Shown here one piece after another: positions 1 to 7,348 of a DNA stretch of 12,558 nucleotides (position 1 is its first letter; every line of letters begins with the position of its first letter). Under the pieces are notes generated by a model. It did no database searches. It worked only from the letters and a program-made list of their open reading frames with translations, and was not told the origin of the DNA. A program made the translations under genes and the position numbers. The DNA comes from JBKPRX01 sp046734795 (GTDB lineage: Bacteria > Actinomycetota > Thermoleophilia > Gaiellales > Gaiellaceae), in contig JBKPRX010000087.1 in assembly GCA_046734795.1 (NCBI GenBank), positions 1 to 12,558 on the forward strand, read 5' to 3'.

Positions 1-966
1 CCCCACGCCCATCTCGCGAGCAACCCGGTCGATCGCGTCGTCCGGCATCGGCTCGTCGCCCTGGTACCACTTCGACCGCCCCTCGGGCGTGAGCGCGGCC
101 GCGATCAGCAGCGTGTTCATCACCTGGGGCACGCCCTCGATGTCCTTCGCGAGCATCAGCTCGCGCAGCGTGTCGACCACCTGCGGCAGGTCCGAGTCGT
201 TCCAGACGCGAAGCCAGCACGGCATGTAGCACTCCGGCGTCGGCATCAGCCAGACGCCCATCTTCGTGACGATCCCGAAGTTGGACTGCATGAAGAGCTG
301 GTCGGGTGTCGGGCCGAGCCCGCGCTTGTAGACGTGCGCTGCCTGCGCGTTCGGGATCGCCCAGTTCCCCGTCCGCATCAGAGTCCCGTCGGGCAGGACG
401 ACCTCCATGCCGCATTGCATCATCTGGTCCTGGCCGTACGGCAGGTACGTGATGCCGTTGTCGAGCGTGTTGCCGACGACGCTGCCCCAGCCGAGGTCGG
501 CGATCGATAGCCGCAGCTTGTGCCCGCCGGCCTGGATCGCGTCGTAGAGATCGAACCAGCGCACGCCCGGCTCGACCACGGCGTACCCGAGCTCCTCGTC
601 GATCTCGAGCACGCGGTTCATCCGCAGCAGGTTGACGACGATCGAGCCGCGCACGCGCGGCGACGAGCCGCCGTAGCCGTTGTTCTTGCCGACGCCCGAG
701 ACCCAGATCGGCACCTTGTGCTCGTTCGCGATCCGGACGATCGCCTGCACCTCGTCCACGCTCGTCGGCTGCACGACCGCGGAGGCCTCGAAGTCGTCCC
801 AGCTCGCGAACCAGAACGGATCGCGAAACTCGCGAGTCGCCTCCCGGTCGACGAGCACGTGGTCGGCGCCGACTGCGGCGCCCAGCTCATCGAGGACTTG
901 GTCGAACTCGCTCTCCGACAGGCCGGGCGGAAGGACACGGGTCAGAGCGTCGTGGAGCTGGGACAT
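1..966 (-). CDS. VAO/4-cresol dehydrogenase-family FAD oxidoreductase (3' partial)
   Basis: Only the first 322 residues are inside the window; the gene continues past the left edge. The family oxidises para-alkyl or para-hydroxymethyl phenols (vanillyl alcohol, eugenol, 4-cresol) using FAD. The FAD-binding PP-loop is visible at about residues 90-110 (GVGKNNGYGG, then SPRVRGS), followed by VEPGV (131-135), ADLGWGSVVGN (156-166), YLPYG (174-178), CGMEVVLPDG (185-194) and SNFGIVTKMGVWLMP (228-242), all in the order seen in VAO, eugenol oxidase and PchF. Asp157 and Tyr174 sit where VAO has its catalytic Asp and an active-site Tyr (alignment from memory). The residue that would bind FAD covalently lies beyond the cut. 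The ATG start is fixed by an ideal AGGAGG site 7 bases upstream and a 15-base gap after the alcohol dehydrogenase stop. No signal peptide is seen, so it is probably cytoplasmic. The substrate is inferred only. Confidence 0.9.
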   Translation of the reverse strand, partial: MSQLHDALTRVLPPGLSESEFDQVLDELGAAVGADHVLVDREATREFRDPFWFASWDDFEASAVVQPTSVDEVQAIVRIANEHKVPIWVSGVGKNNGYGGSSPRVRGSIVVNLLRMNRVLEIDEELGYAVVEPGVRWFDLYDAIQAGGHKLRLSIADLGWGSVVGNTLDNGITYLPYGQDQMMQCGMEVVLPDGTLMRTGNWAIPNAQAAHVYKRGLGPTPDQLFMQSNFGIVTKMGVWLMPTPECYMPCWLRVWNDSDLPQVVDTLRELMLAKDIEGVPQVMNTLLIAAALTPEGRSKWYQGDEPMPDDAIDRVAREMGVG

Positions 967-973
967 GAAGCCA

Positions 974-979
974 CCTCCT
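974..979 (-). promoter_or_regulatory. Ribosome binding site of the VAO-family gene
   Basis: The minus strand reads AGGAGG, 7 bases before the ATG at 966-964. It lies in the 15-base gap after the alcohol dehydrogenase stop and is one of the strongest Shine-Dalgarno sequences in the window. It decides the start of the flavoprotein gene. Confidence 0.85.
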
Positions 980-981
980 AG

Positions 982-2007
982 TTACGCCGGGACAAGCACA
1001 GCGCGACCGGTGACGTCACCGCTTCGCAGCTGGTCGAGCACTTCGTTGATCGATTCGAGCGCGAACGTCTCCGTGCGGAGCGTGAGGCGATCCCGTGCAT
1101 GAAGCTGCAAGAGCTCCCACAGATCGATCCAGCTGCCGACGAGATTGCCGCGCACCTCCGTCTCGCCGACGACGAACTCGATCGACGGCGCGGACAGGGT
1201 GCCTCCATAGCCGACGATCGAGTACGTGCCCCGACGCGCGAGCATCCGCAGGCCCGCGGCATGCGTGTCGTCGGTGCCGACGAAGTCGAGGACGACGTCC
1301 GCGCCGATGCCGTTCGTTACTTCGCGCACCGCATCCGCCGCATCGCCGCCGTCGCCCACGACCTCGTCTGCACCGAGCTCACGTGCAAGTGCACGTCTGC
1401 GCTCGTCCGTGTCGACGGCGACGACCGCGCCGCCACCGAGCTCGCGGACGAGCTGAAGCGCTATGTGACCCACGCCGCCGACGCCGATCAAGGCCGTTGT
1501 CGTGCCCGGGCCAAGGCGGGGCAGGAGACGCTTGACCGCGTGGTAGGCCGTGATCCCGGCGTCGGCGTGCGGGGCAACCGCCGCCGGCTCGACGCCGGCC
1601 GGCAGCGGCAGGAGCGACCGCTCGTCCACGAGCACGTAGTCGGCGAAGCCGCCGTCGCGCGTCAGGCCCGTGAACTCGTGACGCTCGCAGTGCATGTCGA
1701 GCCCGCGCCGGCACGCGACGCAGAGCCCGCAGCTGTAGGCGGGATAGACGAGCACGGCATCGCCTGCGCGAACGGTCGTGACGCCGTCGCCGACCTCGTG
1801 CACCCAGCCCGCGTTCTCGTGGCCGAGCACGAGTGGAAGCCGGACCCCCGCCGGCTCCATCAACCCGTCGATTGCGTGCAGGTCGGTCGCGCAGACCCCG
1901 GCGCCGCCCACGCGGACGACGACGTCGCGCGCGCCGGCGGGCTCGGGAGCGTTTCGCTCGATCAGCTCGAGGGGGCGGTGATACTCCTCGAGCAGGGCGG
2001 CTCTCAT
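982..2007 (-). CDS. Zinc-dependent medium-chain alcohol dehydrogenase
   Basis: A 341-residue medium-chain alcohol dehydrogenase, the usual length for the family, expected to interconvert an alcohol and its aldehyde or ketone with NAD(H). Catalytic-zinc ligands are visible as Cys39 and His63-Glu64 (GHE motif), with Asp149 as a possible further ligand. The structural-zinc lobe is intact, with Cys93, Cys96, Cys99 and Cys107. The Rossmann motif GVGGVG is at 175-180, and Asp199 at the end of the next strand favours NAD over NADP. The ATG at 2007 is preferred to upstream in-frame codons because it overlaps the GMC gene stop in an ATGA junction and has GGAG five bases upstream. The next gene begins 15 bases downstream. 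Between a GMC enzyme and a VAO-type flavoprotein it plausibly handles an aryl or allyl alcohol; the substrate cannot be read from sequence. Confidence 0.93.
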   Translation of the reverse strand: MRAALLEEYHRPLELIERNAPEPAGARDVVVRVGGAGVCATDLHAIDGLMEPAGVRLPLVLGHENAGWVHEVGDGVTTVRAGDAVLVYPAYSCGLCVACRRGLDMHCERHEFTGLTRDGGFADYVLVDERSLLPLPAGVEPAAVAPHADAGITAYHAVKRLLPRLGPGTTTALIGVGGVGHIALQLVRELGGGAVVAVDTDERRRALARELGADEVVGDGGDAADAVREVTNGIGADVVLDFVGTDDTHAAGLRMLARRGTYSIVGYGGTLSAPSIEFVVGETEVRGNLVGSWIDLWELLQLHARDRLTLRTETFALESINEVLDQLRSGDVTGRAVLVPA

Positions 2008-3458
2008 GCGCGCGCTCCGGCCGTTGCGCGCGGCGACAGGTAGCCGCGCTCGTCGTGGTCGAGATGCTCCGCGAGTCGCGTCGCGAGCGCCATGATCGTC
2101 AACGACGGATTCACCGACAACGTGCGCGGAACGAGCGAGCCGTCGCCGACGAAGAGACGCTTGACCTCGTGCGACTCGCCGTTGCGATCGACGACCGACC
2201 GCTGTGCGTCGTCGCCCATGCGGCACGTGCCCTGCACGTGCGTCGAGACGAGGCCCGTCCACGCAACCTGCTTCGCGCCGGCTGCGCGCAACACGTGGCG
2301 GCTGAACTCGAGCGCGCGGTCGATCCGCTCGAGCTCGCGAGGCTGGAAGTCGACAGCGATCTGTTCCACGCCCGCGTCGTCGACCGCGATGGTGCCGTTG
2401 TTCTCGTCGTTCGCCATCGCGAGCACGCCGACCCACCGCCGGAAGCCGCGCGCCGCCGCGACGAGCCGTTCGCCCCAGAATGGGCCGCGCTCGTCTCCGA
2501 GCGTCGTCGCGAACGCAATCGGATCCTGGATCGTCGCCGCCTCGATCACGAAGCCGCCGTCCTCGTCGTGCTGGTGTTTCATGCAGTGCGCGCTGATCGG
2601 GTAGACCATGTGCGCGTCCTGTGGCTCGTCAAAGAGCCCGTACACGAGTCGTGCCGGATGGAGGCCGAGGTTGCGGCCGATCCATTCGTTGCGCAAACCG
2701 CTCCGCAACAGGAGCTGCGGCGTGTTCATCGTTCCCGCCGCGACGACGACAGCGCCGGCGTGCACCGCGTGGCGCTCACCGTGCTCGTCGACGTACTCGA
2801 CACCGGTTGCCTCGCCGCCGTCGACGACCACCCGCTCGACAGGCGCGTTCGCTCGCAGCTCGAGCAACCCGCGCGACCATGCGTCGTGGATGTACGTGTT
2901 CTGCGTCGACTTGCCGGCGTTCGTCGGGCAGCCCTGCAGGCACGAGCCGCAGCGCATGCAGTTGCCGTCGGTGTAGGAATGCACGGGCTCGAGCTCCGCG
3001 CCGAGCGCGCGGAATCCCGGCTCGACTGTGTAGACGCTCTTGCACCAGTCGCTGCGCTCGCGCACGCCGAGCCGCGCCTCGACGCGGTCGTAGTACGGCG
3101 CAAGATCGTCGGCGGCGAACGGCTCGTCGCGCTCGTTCGTCAGTCCCGTGAGCGGATGCCACTTCGCAACGTCGCGCTCGTGCGCACGCAGCGCGACCTT
3201 CGTGTTGATCGTCGTCGTGCCGCCGACGCAGCGGCCTGCGAGGAACGTCACGACCTCGCCCGTCGGCAGCGGCGCGAACCGGAGCGGCCAGAAGAGGTCG
3301 TTCGTCATCTTCGCTTCCCAGCGCGTGAAGTCCGCAGCGGTGAGATGCGGGCCCGTCTCGAGCAAGAGCACGTCGCGGCCGCGCTGCGCGAGCTCGCCGG
3401 CGACGACGCCACCGCCTGCGCCGGAGCCGACCACGATCACGTCGAACGCGTCCTTCAT
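2004..3458 (-). CDS. GMC-family FAD oxidoreductase with ferredoxin-like Cys motif
   Basis: A 484-residue glucose-methanol-choline oxidoreductase. The N-terminal dinucleotide fold GSGAGGG (11-17) ends in LLLETG (31-36), and the GRCVGGTTTIN segment (75-85) contacts FAD. The catalytic pair is His407 (THVQGTCRMG) and Asn450 (SVNPSLTIMAL), the His/Asn arrangement of choline oxidase and FAD-glucose dehydrogenase. Residues 167-178 contain C-x2-C-x2-C-x3-C-P, which looks like an Fe-S cluster site; bacterial FAD-glucose and gluconate dehydrogenases carry a 3Fe-4S cluster in an equivalent region. The gene directly upstream encodes a subunit-3-like partner, matching that enzyme type. The ATG at 3458 forms an ATGA overlap with that gene and has GGGGA just upstream. 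No Tat or Sec signal is seen. It likely oxidises an alcohol and passes electrons to an acceptor other than oxygen; the substrate is unknown. Confidence 0.92.
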   Translation of the reverse strand: MKDAFDVIVVGSGAGGGVVAGELAQRGRDVLLLETGPHLTAADFTRWEAKMTNDLFWPLRFAPLPTGEVVTFLAGRCVGGTTTINTKVALRAHERDVAKWHPLTGLTNERDEPFAADDLAPYYDRVEARLGVRERSDWCKSVYTVEPGFRALGAELEPVHSYTDGNCMRCGSCLQGCPTNAGKSTQNTYIHDAWSRGLLELRANAPVERVVVDGGEATGVEYVDEHGERHAVHAGAVVVAAGTMNTPQLLLRSGLRNEWIGRNLGLHPARLVYGLFDEPQDAHMVYPISAHCMKHQHDEDGGFVIEAATIQDPIAFATTLGDERGPFWGERLVAAARGFRRWVGVLAMANDENNGTIAVDDAGVEQIAVDFQPRELERIDRALEFSRHVLRAAGAKQVAWTGLVSTHVQGTCRMGDDAQRSVVDRNGESHEVKRLFVGDGSLVPRTLSVNPSLTIMALATRLAEHLDHDERGYLSPRATAGARA

Positions 3459-3826
3459 GCGATCCCCAAGTACGACCAGTCCTTGGCGAGCCGGGTCGCG
3501 AGCGGCGTGTTGAAGTCGATCTCCGTCCATGCGCCGGGGCCCTCCGCGTCGGGAGCGACGAAGTCGCTGTAGAACGCCTCGATCGCAAGTGCGCGCACGA
3601 ACGCGAACTCCGGTGTGCGCTCGTGCTCGGCGAGTGCGTCCGTGCCCTCGGCCGCGGCGGGCGCGAGGACGTCGATCGAGGCGAGCGCCGCCGCCTGCAC
3701 CTCAGGTGGCATGCGGGCGATTACCGCGTCGACGTACACGACCGGGGCGACGCGCGACGATCCCGGCACGATCAGCTCACAGAGCTGCTCCATCGCGCCT
3801 GCGCGCGCGTCGTCGAGTGCCTTCAT
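3455..3826 (-). CDS. Gluconate 2-dehydrogenase subunit 3-like small subunit
   Basis: A 123-residue protein resembling the gluconate 2-dehydrogenase subunit 3 family, the small partner that stabilises GMC-type dehydrogenases. Visible features are an N-terminal helix leading to LCELIVPGSS (15-24), where family members typically have a (T)IIP motif, and a C-terminal segment FVRALAIEAFYSDFV (76-90) followed by GAW (98-100), matching the family's Phe-Tyr-Ser-Asp pattern. Known members are often longer and carry a Tat signal that exports the complex; this one starts directly with the family domain and has no signal. It overlaps livF upstream (ATGA) and the GMC gene downstream (ATGA), so equimolar translation with the GMC subunit is likely. 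The family call comes from pattern memory and is less certain than those for its neighbours, but the adjacent GMC gene strongly supports it. Confidence 0.75.
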   Translation of the reverse strand: MKALDDARAGAMEQLCELIVPGSSRVAPVVYVDAVIARMPPEVQAAALASIDVLAPAAAEGTDALAEHERTPEFAFVRALAIEAFYSDFVAPDAEGPGAWTEIDFNTPLATRLAKDWSYLGIA

Positions 3827-4575
3827 GACTCGCGCGCCTCGACGATCACCTCGGCCGCTTCCTCAGCCTGCTCGCGGAGGAGGTACGCGGAATGCAGCCG
3901 CTCGGGATGCTCCTTGAGCTCGCGCGCGTCGCCGTGATAGCGGATCCGGCCGCCTTCGAGCACGTACGCGCTCTTTGCGACGCCGAGCGCGACGTGCGCG
4001 AACTGCTCGATCAGCAGGATGCCGACGCCTGCGTTCGCGACCGCCTCGAGCGTCGGCACGAGCCGTTTCACGATCACCGGCGCGAGGCCGAGCGAAAGCT
4101 CGTCGACGAGGACGAACCTCGGTTGCGAGACGAGCGCCTGTGCGAGTACGACCATCTGCTGTTCGCCGCCTGACAGCGTTCCGGCCGGCGCCGTCCAGCG
4201 CCGCTCGAGCGTCGGGAAGAGCTCCACCGCCCGGCGGATTCCGTCGCGGCCTCCCTTCCGCCCGAGCGCGTAGGTCGCGACACGCAGGTTGTCCTCGACG
4301 GTCAGCCGCGGCAGCAGGCGTCGTCCTTCCGGGACGATCGCGACGCCCGCGCTGCGGATGAGCTCGGGACGGCGGCGCGCGAGATCGCGGTCGCCGAGCA
4401 GAACGCGGCCCGCACTAGGCCGGAGCACGCCGCCGACGGCCAGTACGAGTGTCGACTTGCCCGCGCCGTTCGGGCCCAGCAACGCCGTCACCTCGCCCGC
4501 GGGGATGTCGAGCGAGACGTCGCGGATCACCGGCCGGCCCGCGCGCGGCACGCTCAGCGACTCGATGCGGAGCAC
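3823..4575 (-). CDS. livF: Branched-chain amino acid-type ABC transporter ATPase LivF
   Basis: A 250-residue ATPase of the LivF type, one of two cytoplasmic motor subunits of a HAAT/Liv importer. Walker A GPNGAGKS is at 34-41, the signature LSGGEQQ at 134-140 and Walker B FVLVDE at 154-159, with the LivF-typical run SLGLAP directly after. The H-loop position reads LLIEQF without a histidine, usual for LivF. It is followed by an ATGA overlap with the small dehydrogenase subunit. The start is ambiguous. GTG at 4575 is the first conventional codon, but the AGGAGG at 4592-4597 is 16 bases from it, whereas an in-frame CTG at 4587-4585 overlaps the livG stop (CTGA) and is only 4 bases from that site. 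Using CTG adds four residues. Its partners are LivG, LivM, LivH and the binding protein upstream. Confidence 0.95.
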   Translation of the reverse strand: MLRIESLSVPRAGRPVIRDVSLDIPAGEVTALLGPNGAGKSTLVLAVGGVLRPSAGRVLLGDRDLARRRPELIRSAGVAIVPEGRRLLPRLTVEDNLRVATYALGRKGGRDGIRRAVELFPTLERRWTAPAGTLSGGEQQMVVLAQALVSQPRFVLVDELSLGLAPVIVKRLVPTLEAVANAGVGILLIEQFAHVALGVAKSAYVLEGGRIRYHGDARELKEHPERLHSAYLLREQAEEAAEVIVEARES

Positions 4576-4583
4576 CGACTGGG

Positions 4584-5300
4584 TCAGACGTCCTCCTCCG
4601 TGCCGAGATACGCCTTGATCACGTGCTCGTTGCGCAGGACCTCGTCGGTGGGGCCCGACGCAATCAGCTTGCCGAAGTCGAGCACCGCGGTCGTCTCGCA
4701 GCAGCCCGAGACGAGGCTCATGTCGTGGTCGACGAGGATCGTCAACGCGCCGAAGCTCTCCGGGATGCGCCGGATCGTCTGGCCGAGGCGCTGCGTCTCC
4801 TCGTCGGGCAGCCCGGCGGCGGGCTCGTCCAGAAGGACGACGCGCGGCCGGCCGACGACGGCGCGGGCGATCTCGACGAGCCGCCGCTCGCGGGCGCCGA
4901 GGCCGCCCACCTTGGCCTTGGGCGACGCCTCGAGTCCGACGAACTCGATCGCGCTCAGGACGTCGGCGCGTCGCGACGAGCGCTTCGCCCCGGAGTGCTC
5001 GTGGATCATCGCGACGTTGTCGAAGACGGACAGACCTTCGATCGCCATCTCCGTCTGGAAGGTCCTCCGCAGGCCCCAGCGTGCGCGCCGGTAGTCCGCC
5101 ATCCGCAGCAGGTCCTCGCCGAACGCCTGAATCGACCCGGCGGCGGGCTTGACGAAGCCGCTGAGCACGTTGAAGAACGTCGTCTTCCCCGCGCCGTTGG
5201 GCCCGATCAGCCCGCAGGTTCCGCCGGGGAAGGCCAGGCTGACATCGTTGATCGGCGTCACCCCGGCGAAGCGCACTGTGAGGCCGTGCACTTCGATCAC
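4584..5300 (-). CDS. livG: Branched-chain amino acid-type ABC transporter ATPase LivG
   Basis: A 238-residue ATPase of the LivG type. Walker A GPNGAGKT is at 33-40, Walker B VVLLDEP at 154-160 followed by AAGL as in LivG proteins, and the switch histidine is His192 (VDHDMSLV). The signature region is degenerate: where LSGGQ is expected the protein reads LGARERR (134-140). The GTG start at 5300 is chosen because it overlaps the livM stop as GTGA and begins the standard LivG N-terminus (IEVHGLTVRFAGV). Upstream in-frame codons lie inside livM and would give a shadow extension. It ends eight bases before the GTG start assigned to livF. It should pair with LivF beneath the LivHM permease. Confidence 0.95.
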   Translation of the reverse strand: MIEVHGLTVRFAGVTPINDVSLAFPGGTCGLIGPNGAGKTTFFNVLSGFVKPAAGSIQAFGEDLLRMADYRRARWGLRRTFQTEMAIEGLSVFDNVAMIHEHSGAKRSSRRADVLSAIEFVGLEASPKAKVGGLGARERRLVEIARAVVGRPRVVLLDEPAAGLPDEETQRLGQTIRRIPESFGALTILVDHDMSLVSGCCETTAVLDFGKLIASGPTDEVLRNEHVIKAYLGTEEDV

Positions 5301-6385
5301 GGTGCCGCCTTTTCGCCCGCCGCGAGCGCGCGCACGCGGGCGCCCGTGAGCCGACCGAGGCGCGCGAGGTCCTTCGGCAGCTGTTGCGAGACCCCGCCCG
5401 GAGCGGTCAGCAGGACCTGGAGCAGGCCGATCCCGAACAGGATCAGCACGAGGTTCGAGTTCCAGCCCCACTGCGCCTGGAAGAGGAACGGGATCAGCTG
5501 CTGGAAGATGCCGGCCGCGATCGCTCCCCACAGGCTGAAGATGCCGCCGATCATCGCGGCGGCCGCCAGTGTCAGCGAGTCCTGTGTCTGGAACGTGATT
5601 GCACGCGGGACGCCGACCTGCGCTGCGAGCAGGCACCCGGCGACGCCGGTGATGAACGACGCGAGCGCGAAGGCCCAGAGCTTGTAGAGCGTGATATTCA
5701 CGCCCGTCGCGAGCGCAGCCGGCTCGCTTTCGCGGATCGACGCCCACGCGCGTCCCGGCTTCGTCGCCACGTGCAGCAATGCGAGCAAGAAGAGGAGCGC
5801 GCAGACGATCACCGTGTACCGGAAGTACGCCGTGTCGGCGGTCGCCCACGACGGCCGCCGCACCGGCGGCGTCTCGGTCGTCAGCTGTCCGGTCGCGGAG
5901 CGGCCTTTGAATCCGCCGCCGCCGTTCGGGAAGTCGGTGACGGCGAGCACGATCGTCGTCGCGCCCGCGAACATCAACGTGATCAGGGCGAGGTAGAGGC
6001 CGGAGAGGCGAAGCGCCGGCAATCCGACGAGGACGCCGATCGCGCACGTGATGCCGCCGGCCGCGAGGAGCAACAGCGGAAACGGAAGCGAGGTCGCGTA
6101 CGAGAGGCGCGCGCCGACCCAGCAGCCGACCGTCAACAGCGCGACTTGGCCGAGCGAGATCATCCCGACGCGGCCGTAGAGGATGCCGAAGCCGAGCGCC
6201 ACGACCGAGTAGATCGCGACGCTCGTGAACGTCGTGATCCAGTCGGCGCCGGTGAATGCCGGGAGCCCGAAGAGGACGAAGAACAGGAGCGCGACGATGA
6301 CGACCGCGCGAACGATGTTTCCGCGTTCGATCTCGAGCGTCCGGCCTGCGGCCGTCAGCGTCGTTCGTTCGTCGGCGACGCTCAT
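5297..6385 (-). CDS. livM: Branched-chain amino acid-type ABC permease LivM
   Basis: A 362-residue integral membrane permease of the LivM type. It has a hydrophilic N-terminus of about 24 residues, then multiple hydrophobic spans beginning near residue 25. The family's GRVGMISLGQ segment (71-80) after the second span and the LALITLMFA segment (132-140) are clear. A cytoplasmic coupling loop that should contact the ATPases lies around 211-240 (GRAWASIRESEPAALATGVN). The ATG at 6385 shares one base with the livH stop (TGATG), and the C-terminus overlaps livG (GTGA). A loop of about 35 residues around 152-186, rich in Gly, Pro and Arg, sits between spans. LivM and LivH form the channel of the importer; the transported compound depends on the binding protein and is not identifiable here. 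Confidence 0.95.
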   Translation of the reverse strand: MSVADERTTLTAAGRTLEIERGNIVRAVVIVALLFFVLFGLPAFTGADWITTFTSVAIYSVVALGFGILYGRVGMISLGQVALLTVGCWVGARLSYATSLPFPLLLLAAGGITCAIGVLVGLPALRLSGLYLALITLMFAGATTIVLAVTDFPNGGGGFKGRSATGQLTTETPPVRRPSWATADTAYFRYTVIVCALLFLLALLHVATKPGRAWASIRESEPAALATGVNITLYKLWAFALASFITGVAGCLLAAQVGVPRAITFQTQDSLTLAAAAMIGGIFSLWGAIAAGIFQQLIPFLFQAQWGWNSNLVLILFGIGLLQVLLTAPGGVSQQLPKDLARLGRLTGARVRALAAGEKAAP

Positions 6386-7314
6386 CAGCCGGTTGCCCGC
6401 GAGACCGTGACGACGCGGCGCCGCGACAGGAACAACAGCGCGACGATCGCGAGGACGAACGGCGCCGCCGAGCGGTAGGCAGAGACCTGCGTGTACGGAG
6501 ACAGAACAGCCTGCGCGAGACCGACGGCCATTCCCCCGAGCAATGTCATCCACAGCGAGTTCAGCCGACCGATGAGAGCGGCTGCAAGCGACGAGATGAC
6601 GAGGAACGTGAGCGCGGAGTAGTCGAGCGAGGTCAGAAGGTCGGGCAGCATCAGGCCGGCGATCCCGCACGCGATTCCCGAACCGAACCACGCGGCCGCC
6701 TCGACCCGGCGCACGGGCACTCCGAGCGTCGCGGTGATCTCGCGATCGTTCGCAAGCGCACGCATCGCCGTCCCGAGCTTCGTGACGCGGAGAAAGATGC
6801 TGGCCCCGCCCGTGATCACGAAGGCGAGCCCGATCGCGATGATCTGGGTGAGGCTGACGCTCGTCTTCAGAATCGTGTAGTGGTGCTGCGTGCTCGGGAG
6901 CGGGAGGAAGCGCGCGAACGCTCCTCCGGCCGGCGCCATCCAAGCCATGATCCCGAGCAGGATCAGCGCGAGTCCGAGCGTTCCCATCATCTTCACGAGC
7001 GGATCGCGTCGCGCGAAGGCGGGGCCGAAGACCATCCCGTACAGGAGGTTGACGACCCCGCCGAACGCGACGCAGACCGAGAACGCGAGCCACTCAGGGC
7101 AGCTCGTGTGGTTCAGCAGGTAGTAGGCGATCAGCGCGCCCGCGGCTCCGATCGCTCCGAAGGCGAGGTTCAGCACGCCGGTCGCGCGGTAGAGCACGAC
7201 GAGCCCAACACCCGACAGCGCGTACACGCCGCCGAACGCGAGACCGATGACGATGAACGGCTTGAGGAACTGCCAGTCCACGCCGAACACGCTGAACCCG
7301 AGCACGTAACTCAT
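6385..7314 (-). CDS. livH: Branched-chain amino acid-type ABC permease LivH
   Basis: A 309-residue membrane permease of the LivH type. The N-terminal family pattern is clear: a first span at about 20-40 with GLAFGGVYALSGVGLVVLY, then ATGVLNLAFGAIG (44-56). Further hydrophobic spans follow, with the coupling loop GTAMRALANDREITATLGVP at 181-200 that docks on the ATPases. The ATG at 7314 has GGAGG five bases upstream. The stop shares one base with the livM start. The gene follows the binding-protein gene after a 34-base gap containing only this ribosome site. Several Liv importers take up aromatic acids rather than amino acids, which would suit the oxidative genes downstream; that is inference. 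Confidence 0.95.
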   Translation of the reverse strand: MSYVLGFSVFGVDWQFLKPFIVIGLAFGGVYALSGVGLVVLYRATGVLNLAFGAIGAAGALIAYYLLNHTSCPEWLAFSVCVAFGGVVNLLYGMVFGPAFARRDPLVKMMGTLGLALILLGIMAWMAPAGGAFARFLPLPSTQHHYTILKTSVSLTQIIAIGLAFVITGGASIFLRVTKLGTAMRALANDREITATLGVPVRRVEAAAWFGSGIACGIAGLMLPDLLTSLDYSALTFLVISSLAAALIGRLNSLWMTLLGGMAVGLAQAVLSPYTQVSAYRSAAPFVLAIVALLFLSRRRVVTVSRATG

Positions 7315-7319
7315 CGAAG

Positions 7320-7324
7320 CCTCC
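7320..7324 (-). promoter_or_regulatory. Ribosome binding site of livH
   Basis: The minus strand reads GGAGG, five bases before the livH ATG and inside the 34-base gap after the binding-protein stop. It allows independent initiation of livH, unlike most downstream genes, which are coupled through overlaps. Confidence 0.8.
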
Positions 7325-7348
7325 GAAACGCCCTGACCGTCACACCTC

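Noticed and set aside
1833..3572. A 579-codon open frame on the plus strand opposite the GMC gene.
   Set aside because: It is an antisense shadow of a high-GC gene: Arg/Ala/Val-rich, without motifs, and the opposite strand has intact GMC catalytic and FAD motifs.
4449..5687. A 412-codon open frame on the plus strand across livF, livG and livM.
   Set aside because: It crosses three well-supported genes, has no motif, and shows shadow-type composition.
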